DNA of 12,671 nt from HGM04593 sp045578665 (GTDB taxonomy: Bacteria > Bacteroidota > Bacteroidia > Bacteroidales > Bacteroidaceae), in contig JAZNKR010000083.1 of NCBI GenBank assembly GCA_045578665.1, positions 1-12,671 on the forward strand. Reading direction: 5' to 3'. The translations under genes were made by a program, and so were the position numbers. The notes beneath the pieces are model-generated. The model was not told the origin of the DNA. It was given only the letters and a program-made list of their open reading frames with translations, and searched no databases. Numbering within the stretch: the first letter of the stretch is position 1; every line of letters begins with the position of its first letter. This document shows positions 6,319 through 12,520 of the stretch, piece after piece.

Positions 6319-7709
6319 TGTGGTGCAGAAATATTACAGAAGTAACAAGAAGGGATATATTTACCCTTTTCTCGGAGGGGTATGATGATACTTCTATGTC
6401 GTTTTTTAATGATAGTGGCACGAATATAATTTATCCTTATTATGGTAAGATAACAGAATTGGAGTTTCTTAGTACATTATATAATTTGGATAAAATGCCA
6501 AGTGTTGACCGTAGATACAATAATGCCTATGATGAAATATTCCAGCATACGATAAATAATGACGATTGGGAGTTAGGATGGGTATTTAGTGACCAACGCT
6601 TCAATTTGATGAATTGTGACGATGCAGACTTATTAAAGTTTATATGCAAAATATTTCATCCTGCAATTCGCAATGAAGAAAGATACTGGAAGGAATATCT
6701 TGAAAGAATTCAAACGATGTTACATCCTGATGGGTATGAGTTGTATGCAGCAGAATATATATCTGGCAGAGCAGTTTATAAATGGAGGGAACTAACTGAT
6801 TGTGAAATAACAAGTAATAAATTTATTCCATTTTCAATTAGGTATCAAGGTTGTTCAATACAAATAACTAGTATAAGTCGTGATAAGCGCAAGACTGTGG
6901 TTGAGCTAATGCATCGTTTAGAAGAGAATTTGACCATAATAAATGACACTGGATGGAAAGAATATAAATATTCTTGTGAATTTGTAATGGATAGCATAAA
7001 AGAATTTTATACACCAAAGGCATATAATGATAAAAACGAATACGTCGAAGAAAATGATTTTGATAAATTTGTAATGAATACCTCGCCCAAATGTGTATTT
7101 GATGTTATTGAATTATATCCTCATTTTAATGCACCTAAATTTGAAAATGAAGTGAATAACATAATAGCAGATATTGGATACAAACTTGTTGATAGGAAAA
7201 TGATGCCTGCGCAACCACAAACTAATACATGTTTAGCAAAACCTATAAGAAAAATATTTTCAAATGAATATATAGCAGAACAATTAAGAATAATGCTCGA
7301 TTCAGAAAAGGACAATCCAACTGAAGCAATAGGCAAAGCAAAAGAATTGATAGAAAGTTGCTGTAAAACAATATTAGAGGAAAGAAATGTAGAAATAGAT
7401 AAAAAGTGGGACATTGTAAAGTTAGTTGATGAAACTGTGAAATTTTTGAAAATTACGCCACGCGACATCTCTGAGAGTGCGCCTGAAGCAGTTGCTATAA
7501 AAACAATACTTGGTAATCTCAAGAATATTGCTTTAAATATTGCTACATTGAGAAACTCATATGGCAGTGGGCATGGTAAGAGTGCATCTTATAAGGGATT
7601 AGAAGAAAGGCACGCCAAATTAGCTGTAGGAAGTAGTATTACATTGGTAAACTTCTTATGGGATTCACATTTGAGAATGTTGAACAAGAATAATGATACA
7701 ATTAAATGA
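6318..7709 (+). CDS. AbiJ-like abortive infection protein (AbiJ_NTD3 and Abi_C)
   Basis: The 463-residue protein reads like an abortive-infection factor. The N-terminal ~155 residues fit AbiJ N-terminal domain 3: ITEVTRRDIFTLF, then YYGKITELEFLSTLYNL, PSVDRRY, NNDDW, WVFSDQRF, HP and DGYEL. Residues about 335-455 fit the Abi C-terminal domain: EAIGKAKELIESCCKTILEE, then RNSYGSGHGK (412-421) and RHAKLAVGSSITLVNFLWDS. The R-x6-H pattern (R412, H419) resembles HEPN ribonuclease motifs, so RNA cleavage leading to growth arrest is possible but inferred. The start is the ATG in TAATG with a strong AAGGAGGA 7 bases upstream. Its stop overlaps the RhuM ATG (ATGA, 7706-7709). It appears intact and A/T-rich. 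Confidence 0.85.
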   Translation: MWCRNITEVTRRDIFTLFSEGYDDTSMSFFNDSGTNIIYPYYGKITELEFLSTLYNLDKMPSVDRRYNNAYDEIFQHTINNDDWELGWVFSDQRFNLMNCDDADLLKFICKIFHPAIRNEERYWKEYLERIQTMLHPDGYELYAAEYISGRAVYKWRELTDCEITSNKFIPFSIRYQGCSIQITSISRDKRKTVVELMHRLEENLTIINDTGWKEYKYSCEFVMDSIKEFYTPKAYNDKNEYVEENDFDKFVMNTSPKCVFDVIELYPHFNAPKFENEVNNIIADIGYKLVDRKMMPAQPQTNTCLAKPIRKIFSNEYIAEQLRIMLDSEKDNPTEAIGKAKELIESCCKTILEERNVEIDKKWDIVKLVDETVKFLKITPRDISESAPEAVAIKTILGNLKNIALNIATLRNSYGSGHGKSASYKGLEERHAKLAVGSSITLVNFLWDSHLRMLNKNNDTIK

Positions 7710-8293
7710 ACAATAACAACAACATAGTAATCTACCAAAGCGAAGATGGAAAGGTACATCTCGATGTAGTGTATAACGAGGAGACAATGTGGCTCTCTCA
7801 GCAACAGCTTTGTGAGCTATATCAAACGAGTAAATCTAATGTAAGCGAGCACATTAAGCATATTTTCGAGGATGGAGAACTTTAAGAAAATTCAGTTGTT
7901 CGGAAATTCCGAACAACTGCTACAGACGGAAAACAATATGAGGTAAATCATTACAACCTTGATATGAATCTTTCGCTTGGCTACCGTTTCCGTTCCGTTA
8001 CTGCAACCCGTTTCCGTCAATGGGCCACAGAGTGATTGAAGGAGTATATCATAAAAGGCTTTACAATGGACGATGAACGCCTGAAACAGTTGGGTGGCGG
8101 TAACTATTAGAAAGAGTTACCCGACCGAATAAGAGATATCCGTTCATCGGAAAAGGTGATGTATCGTCAGGTGCTCGACCTCTATGCAACAGCTGTAGAT
8201 TACGATCCGCGATGCGACCTTTCAATAGAATTCTTCAATAATCCCAGAGCAGCCGAAACAGAATCCACCCTACAAAGAAAGCTTAATTACTAA
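7706..8293 (+). pseudogene. RhuM family protein, broken by three in-frame stops
   Basis: One reading frame from the ATG at 7706 codes a Virulence_RhuM family protein: MNNNNNIVIYQSEDGKVHLD, then MWLSQQQLCELYQTSKSNVSEHI, NSVVRKFRTTATDGKQYEV, ATRFRQWATE, GFTMDDERLKQLGGGNY and RQVLDLYATAVDYDP. It is interrupted by TAA (7883-7885), TGA (8033-8035, where the family has Arg) and TAG (8108-8110, where Trp or Phe is usual). No frameshift occurs. After about 8240 family similarity ends and the frame closes at 8293, so it is also short at the C terminus (family members exceed 300 residues). RhuM proteins are of unknown function and are frequent guests in restriction-modification and pathogenicity islands. 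The start overlaps the Abi stop. Confidence 0.85.
7893..7919. repeat. Perfect 13-bp inverted repeat inside the RhuM relic
   Basis: CAGTTGTTCGGAA at 7893-7905 and TTCCGAACAACTG at 7907-7919, separated by one A. It begins 7 bases after the first premature stop of the RhuM pseudogene. Without a T-run it is a poor terminator, but it could be a protein-binding palindrome or a chance result of codons for SVVRKFRTT. Confidence 0.7.
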
Positions 8294-8322
8294 TTTATAG
8301 AACCTCCCTTAAAATCATCACC

Positions 8323-8769
8323 ATGCGAATCACAACAATTACCTATATATTGATAATGCAGGCTGTTGTAGCCTGCAAACAGGAGCAGGGTAGTGACAAC
8401 TCCTTTTCACCCTCCAAAGAGAGCATACAGGCAAACGAGGCAAACCGTGAAGCAATATACAACATTGGATTGGAATACCTTTTGGGAACTGATTCCACTG
8501 AACAAAACAGTGCCAAAGCACTCGATTATATACTGAGCGCAGCAAAAGCCGGACATACCTCAGCCGAATGTCATCTTGCCTACAGCTACTACAGAGGCGA
8601 CATTGTCAGAAAGGACTACAACGAATGTGTGAAATGGTGTGCAAAGGCGGCAGAAAAAGGATTTGACAAAGCCCTCTGTGTATTGAACGATATTGGCGTT
8701 AAACCCTATCCCAAAGCCACCAGGAAATTTGTAAAGAACGAAAAGTTCTATCTCAAATGGAATAAATAA
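8323..8769 (+). CDS. Sel1-repeat lipoprotein
   Basis: The 148-residue product has a lipoprotein signal: a hydrophobic stretch (ITTITYILIMQAVVA) and a lipobox-like AVVAC with Cys18 as the lipidation site, then a low-complexity, Ser/Glu/Asn-rich tether (20-43). Two Sel1-like (TPR-related) helical repeats follow, about 44-77 (AIYNIGLEYLLG, ALDYILSAAKAG) and 78-114 (SAECHLAYSYYRGD, CVKWCAKAAEKGF). Sel1 repeats mediate protein-protein contacts, so it is probably a periplasm- or surface-facing adaptor, partner unknown. It starts 29 bases after the RhuM relic and converges on the sigma factor gene. CTCCC just upstream is not a Shine-Dalgarno, in line with weak RBS use in this phylum. Composition is closer to the core genes than to the Abi region. 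Confidence 0.85.
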   Translation: MRITTITYILIMQAVVACKQEQGSDNSFSPSKESIQANEANREAIYNIGLEYLLGTDSTEQNSAKALDYILSAAKAGHTSAECHLAYSYYRGDIVRKDYNECVKWCAKAAEKGFDKALCVLNDIGVKPYPKATRKFVKNEKFYLKWNK

Positions 8770-8856
8770 TCGACCAATGGCGGCATACCGGTTTAATGGT
8801 AATAAATTGTAACACAGCGTAATTGTTCTGACGACAACGCCCTATGCGGGAAGCTA

Positions 8857-9336
8857 TTAAAAACTCCTGTTCACAGCCTTCAGCACCTCCTTTGCCGAGT
8901 TGACTCTGCATACAACGGTCTCCGGGGGAATATCAAGGATCTCTGCAATCTCGCTGTACTTGAAACCCGAAATAAAAAGATTGAATGGGGCATACAACTC
9001 ACCCGGAAGAGAAGAAAGCACTCTCTTCAACTGCGACAATTCCAATGAAGAGCCATTGCGACCAAAGGCGCGACAATAATCATAGCCCCAAAAAGAGAGA
9101 TTGCGCCCCGAGGAGGAGTGTAAAAAGGATTGCAGATAGATGTTGCGCAAGATAACGGACAACCGCCCGAGGAAATTTTCACAATCATTGAAACTCTCTT
9201 TGGATAGCAACGCCTTGAACATGGTCCTATGTACAAGTTCGCCGACCTGCTCTGCATCGGTGGTGAAACGGTAGGCATACCGCTGCAATGCACCAATAGA
9301 ATCTGTCAGGGTTTTGTAAAATCGAGAATCATCCAT
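8857..9336 (-). CDS. RNA polymerase sigma factor, ECF-like sigma-70 family
   Basis: Read from 9336 the product is 159 residues, a normal ECF sigma length. Region 2 spans about 11-72 (LQRYAYRFTTDAEQVGELVHRTMFKALL, then NFLGRLSVILRNIYLQ). Region 4 spans about 101-155 (LKRVLSSLPGELYAPFNLF, then FKYSEIAEILDIPPETVVCRVNSAKEVLK) with a clear helix-turn-helix. It would direct RNA polymerase to a small set of promoters. The open frame extends up to 9471, but the first good ATG consistent with the family is at 9336 (MDDSRFYKTL). A GGGAGG lies about 25 bases upstream of it, too far for a normal RBS. No anti-sigma factor lies beside it. Region 2 is somewhat divergent, with V-G-E where A-E-D is usual. It is divergent from hsdM with about 180 bases between starts, so a regulatory link to the type I locus is possible but unproven. 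Confidence 0.85.
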   Translation of the reverse strand: MDDSRFYKTLTDSIGALQRYAYRFTTDAEQVGELVHRTMFKALLSKESFNDCENFLGRLSVILRNIYLQSFLHSSSGRNLSFWGYDYCRAFGRNGSSLELSQLKRVLSSLPGELYAPFNLFISGFKYSEIAEILDIPPETVVCRVNSAKEVLKAVNRSF

Positions 9337-9481
9337 AATATTGTCGGGATATAATTTATAAACCTCCCTGAATATATAACAACGACTGTGGCGTTTTTGT
9401 TCATTTGGAATAATTTGGAATTGTTGCGAATATCCCCTAAAAATTCTTCGGCAACTTCTGCCATAATCCACGCTAAAATTG

Positions 9482-9489
9482 TAACTTTG
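9482..9489 (+). promoter_or_regulatory. Probable hsdM promoter -7 element
   Basis: TAACTTTG matches TAnnTTTG and lies 29 bases before the hsdM ATG. A convincing TTTG -33 element is not seen at 19-20 bases, so the promoter may be weak or need an activator or alternative sigma. It lies in the divergent region with the sigma factor gene. Confidence 0.5.
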
Positions 9490-9518
9490 GCAAATACCAT
9501 GAAAGCAACATAGCCATT

Positions 9519-11009
9519 ATGATTACAGGAGAAATAAAAAACCGCATAGATTCCATTTGGGACACCTTCTGGACAGGAGGAATAACAAACTCTATAACCA
9601 TTCTCGAACAGATGACCTATCTGTTCTTCATGAAAATGCTCGACGATGCACAACGCACCAAAGAGGCAAACGCAAACGCATGGGGGGTCGCCATCAAAGA
9701 CCCTACATTCAAAGAGGGCATGTGGCACAACCCTGAAACAGACAAGGATGTACCATACAACACACTACGCTGGAGCATATTCCGCAATATGGAAGCCGAG
9801 GCTATGTACAATGTCATCAGCCGCGATGTATTTGTCTTCATAAAGAACCTGAACGAAGGAAAGGAGAGCGCCTACAGCCGATTCATGCAGAACGCAACCT
9901 TCCTCATCCAAAGCCCGCGGACATTGACAAAGATTGTCGAAGGCATCAACGCACTCGACATGAACAACCGCGACACCATGGGCGATGTCTACGAATACAT
10001 TCTGGGCAAGATGGCAGCAAGCGGCAACAACGGACAGTTCCGCACCCCGCGACACATTATACGCATGATGGTGGAACTTATGCGTCCTACACTGAAGGAC
10101 TCCATCTGCGACCCCGCCATGGGCAGCGCAGGCTTCATCGTTGAATCGGCAAAATACATACAGCAGAAATTCAAGAACGAACTGCTCGACAAAGGCAATG
10201 CCGACCACTATAAGAACGGACTGTTGCACGGATTTGACACCGACAGCACAATGTTGCGCATAGGAGCAATGAACCTGATGCTGCACGGCGTCGACAACCC
10301 CGACATTGCCTACCGCGACAGCCTTTCGACCGACAACGGCGACGAGAACCGCTACACACTCTGCCTTGCCAACCCTCCGTTCACAGGCAGTCTCGACAAC
10401 GAAGCTGTGAGCAAAAGCCTGCTTGCAATAACAAAGACCAAGAAGACCGAACTTCTGTTCATCGCACTCTTTGTGAGAATGTTGCAGATTGGCGGCCGTT
10501 GCGCAAGCATCGTCCCCGACGGAGTGCTCTTCGGCAACAGCACCGGACACAAGTCGATACGCAAGGAGTTGATAGACAACCATCGTCTCGAAGCTGTAAT
10601 ATCAATGCCGTCGGGTGTGTTCCAACCCTATTCGGGCGTATCGACCGCCATACTCATTTTCACAAAGACAAATGCCGGCGGAACCGACAAAGTGTGGTTC
10701 TACGACATGAAGGCCGACGGCTATTCCCTCGACCAAAAACGCAACGAGGTTGCAGAAAACGACATACCCGACATTGTGGCACGTTTCCACAACCCCGATG
10801 GCGAAGAGACACGCACCCGCAAAGAGCAGTCGTTCTTTGTTCCGGTAGATGAGATACGCGAAAAGGGATACGACCTGTCGATAAACAAATACAAGGAGAT
10901 TGAGCGTGAAGTAGTTGTTTATGATGCACCGGAGATAATCATGGAGCGTATCGCCACACTCGAAACAGAGATACAGCAAGCGTTGGTTGAACTAAAGAAG
11001 ATGATATAG
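9519..11009 (+). CDS. hsdM: Type I restriction-modification methyltransferase subunit HsdM
   Basis: HsdM is the N6-adenine methyltransferase subunit of type I systems; with HsdS it modifies host DNA (M2S1) and with HsdR it forms the restriction enzyme. The 496-residue protein has an N-terminal HsdM_N helical domain (about 4-160; IDSIWDTFWTGGITNSITILEQMTYLFFMKMLDDA) and an N6_Mtase domain. SAM motif I is DPAMGSAGF (198-206), preceded by GQFRTPRHIIRMMVELM. The catalytic motif IV is NPPF (285-288). SIVPDGVLFG and AVISMPSGVFQPYSGVSTAIL are family hallmarks. It is complete. Codon choice is G/C-rich like the recR cluster, unlike hsdS, as expected for a conserved subunit paired with swapped specificity genes. 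No hsdR is within the window. Confidence 0.95.
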   Translation: MITGEIKNRIDSIWDTFWTGGITNSITILEQMTYLFFMKMLDDAQRTKEANANAWGVAIKDPTFKEGMWHNPETDKDVPYNTLRWSIFRNMEAEAMYNVISRDVFVFIKNLNEGKESAYSRFMQNATFLIQSPRTLTKIVEGINALDMNNRDTMGDVYEYILGKMAASGNNGQFRTPRHIIRMMVELMRPTLKDSICDPAMGSAGFIVESAKYIQQKFKNELLDKGNADHYKNGLLHGFDTDSTMLRIGAMNLMLHGVDNPDIAYRDSLSTDNGDENRYTLCLANPPFTGSLDNEAVSKSLLAITKTKKTELLFIALFVRMLQIGGRCASIVPDGVLFGNSTGHKSIRKELIDNHRLEAVISMPSGVFQPYSGVSTAILIFTKTNAGGTDKVWFYDMKADGYSLDQKRNEVAENDIPDIVARFHNPDGEETRTRKEQSFFVPVDEIREKGYDLSINKYKEIEREVVVYDAPEIIMERIATLETEIQQALVELKKMI

Positions 11010-11031
11010 AACCATGATAACAAAATAGGAA

Positions 11032-11358
11032 TTGCAGGAAAACGGCAATGGAAAGGCTCAATTTGATGTGAATAAACTTACTGTTTTCTCTGTGATAGTA
11101 AATGATAATATTAGCGCAAAAACTACTACAAAAACTAGCACAAAAACTAACACAAAAACTAGCACAAAAACTAACGCAAAAACTAACGCAATTGTAGCTG
11201 CAATAAAAGCAAACCCTGACATTCAACTTAAGGAGTTGGCTGCACTGTTTGAAATATCAACCGAGGGTGTTCGTTGGCATTTAACCAAACTTAAAAAGGA
11301 GGGAGTAATTAAACGTGAGGGTAGTAGTCGTAAAGGTAAATGGATTATAATCAAATAG
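11032..11358 (+). CDS. C-terminal remnant of an AlbA_2-type protein: repeat linker and winged helix
   Basis: The frame opens after a TAG (11026-11028), and the only start candidates are TTG (11032) or GTG (11068); no in-frame ATG exists. The first ~25 residues (QENGNGKAQFDVNKLTVFSVIVN) look like the strand that ends the ATP-binding part of AlbA_2/RecG-like proteins. A Lys/Thr-rich tetrapeptide linker follows, then a winged helix (AIVAAIKANPDIQLKELAALF, EISTEGVRWHLTKLKKEGVI, GKWIIIK). This is the layout of the end of the intact protein at 4266-6056, so I infer a gene that lost its N-terminal ~75%. It lies 22 bases after hsdM and 10 before hsdS, a spot where such proteins are common. It could survive as a small DNA-binding protein; otherwise it is a pseudogene. 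Confidence 0.7.
   Translation: MQENGNGKAQFDVNKLTVFSVIVNDNISAKTTTKTSTKTNTKTSTKTNAKTNAIVAAIKANPDIQLKELAALFEISTEGVRWHLTKLKKEGVIKREGSSRKGKWIIIK
11113..11184 (+). repeat. 12-bp tandem repeat encoding a Thr/Lys linker
   Basis: Six copies of a 12-base unit of form ArCrCAAAAACT, with a seventh partial copy (AACGCAATTGTA). They encode S/N/T-A/T-K-T tetrapeptides. Copies differ only at a few positions (AGC/AAC/ACT and GCA/ACA). The period equals that in the AlbA_2 gene at 5787-5846 but the unit sequence is unrelated. Confidence 0.95.
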
Positions 11359-11368
11359 TTTATTGATT

Positions 11369-12421
11369 ATGAAACAAGGTTGGGAAATAAAAAAACTCGG
11401 AGAGGTTTGTGAAATAATAAATGGATTTGCCTTCAAAAGTCAATTATTTAGAGAAGAAGGTGAAGACATACTCCGCATATCTAATATTCAAAATGGATAT
11501 GTGGATTTGACTGATATTGCACATTTTTCCAAAGATGATTACCCGAAAACAAATTTTGAAAAATATGCGGTTCTCCCCAATGACATAGTAGTAGCATTAT
11601 CGGGAGCAACAACAGGTAAATTTGGAATTAATAAGACTGGGAAGGTATTATACTTAAATCAGCGAGTTGCAATATGTAGAGAATATGCATCTAAACTAAA
11701 TCATTTGTTTTTACTATATTATCTTCAAACTCAGTCTAAATATTTTCTAGAATCAGCAGAGGGCGTTGCTCAACCCAACTTGAGCACAGAACAAATGAAA
11801 CAATACAACATTTGTATTCCACCTCTCACTGAGCAGGAAAAGATTGTTGCTGAGCTGGATTGCTTATCGGGAATAATAGAAAAGAAGAAACAGCAATTTA
11901 AAGAACTTGATACACTTGCACAGTCTATCTTCTACGAAATGTTCGGCAATCCCATCGACAATGAAAAGGGGTGGGAGGTTAAGAAGTTGGGAGAGGTAAG
12001 TGAGGTTACATCTTTCAAAAGAGTTCTTATTGAAGATGTTGTTGAATCAGGCATTCCATTTATACGTGGTACTGAATTGTCTGCATTAAGCAAGTTGTCA
12101 AACAGTAAAGACTATCAATTTACTTTATTCATAACTCCTGAACATTATGAACGAGTAAAAGCAATATCGGGAGTTCCTCAAATAGGAGATTTGCTTATTC
12201 CTTCAATTAACTCAGAAGGACTAATATGGGAGTTGGATACGGACGAACCACGTTATTACAAGGATGGACGAGTATTATGGGTTCATACAAACCATCAGTA
12301 TAGTGATAGCAAAGCTCTTAGATATATAATAAGCAACAAACTTCGGCTAATGTATAATGAACTTGCTTCAGGAGTAACTTTTATTGAACTCAAATTATTT
12401 GTTTTGAGTGTCGCGTCCTAA
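11369..12421 (+). CDS. hsdS: Type I specificity subunit HsdS, 3' end cut by an IS
   Basis: HsdS selects the bipartite target of the type I complex. The ATG at 11369 gives MKQGWEIKKLGEVCEI, the usual start; the TTG six bases upstream is less likely. The first target-recognition domain covers about 1-150 and ends in IPPLTEQEKIVAELD (150-164). The central helical spacer runs about 155-198. A second half starts with the repeat EKGWEVKKLGEVSEV (199-213) and the second recognition domain (about 214-340), ending in NELASGVTFIEL. The conserved closing segment (PLPPL-type and second helix) is missing: after about residue 346 the frame enters an insertion sequence and stops at 12421 (SVAS). The 350-residue product would have one spacer helix rather than two, so HsdM binding and bipartite recognition are likely impaired. 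It is A/T-rich compared with hsdM. Confidence 0.9.
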   Translation: MKQGWEIKKLGEVCEIINGFAFKSQLFREEGEDILRISNIQNGYVDLTDIAHFSKDDYPKTNFEKYAVLPNDIVVALSGATTGKFGINKTGKVLYLNQRVAICREYASKLNHLFLLYYLQTQSKYFLESAEGVAQPNLSTEQMKQYNICIPPLTEQEKIVAELDCLSGIIEKKKQQFKELDTLAQSIFYEMFGNPIDNEKGWEVKKLGEVSEVTSFKRVLIEDVVESGIPFIRGTELSALSKLSNSKDYQFTLFITPEHYERVKAISGVPQIGDLLIPSINSEGLIWELDTDEPRYYKDGRVLWVHTNHQYSDSKALRYIISNKLRLMYNELASGVTFIELKLFVLSVAS

Positions 12422-12453
12422 AATTTGTTTACACTATTTTAAGCATTTTCTTC

Positions 12454-12491
12454 CTATATCTTCTGTCGGGCATGCCCGACAGAAGATATAG
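12454..12491. terminator. Perfect 38-bp palindrome in the IS end
   Basis: Two 19-base arms with no spacer centred at 12472/12473 (…GTCGGGCA|TGCCCGAC…), in the untranslated gap between the transposase stop and the IS end. On the + strand it is followed by AATTTTTG, so it can act as an intrinsic terminator against transcription arriving from hsdS; on the minus strand it follows the transposase stop but lacks a T-run. Confidence 0.6.
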
Positions 12492-12520
12492 AATTTTTGT
12501 TATCCTGCCATAGGTTGTCA

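Noticed and set aside
7706..8293. Stop-codon recoding in the RhuM gene
   Set aside because: All three stop types occur and the gene is also short at its 3' end, so decay is the simpler reading.
9337..9471. N-terminal extension of the sigma factor
   Set aside because: The extra ~45 residues resemble no sigma region and give an atypical length; the ATG at 9336 gives a normal ECF protein.
9765..10583. 272-codon minus-strand frame opposite hsdM
   Set aside because: Shadow of hsdM, rich in Cys/His/Val with no recognisable domain.
11113..11184. CRISPR-like array
   Set aside because: Units are 12 bp with no spacers and lie in frame inside a coding sequence; this is a tandem repeat.
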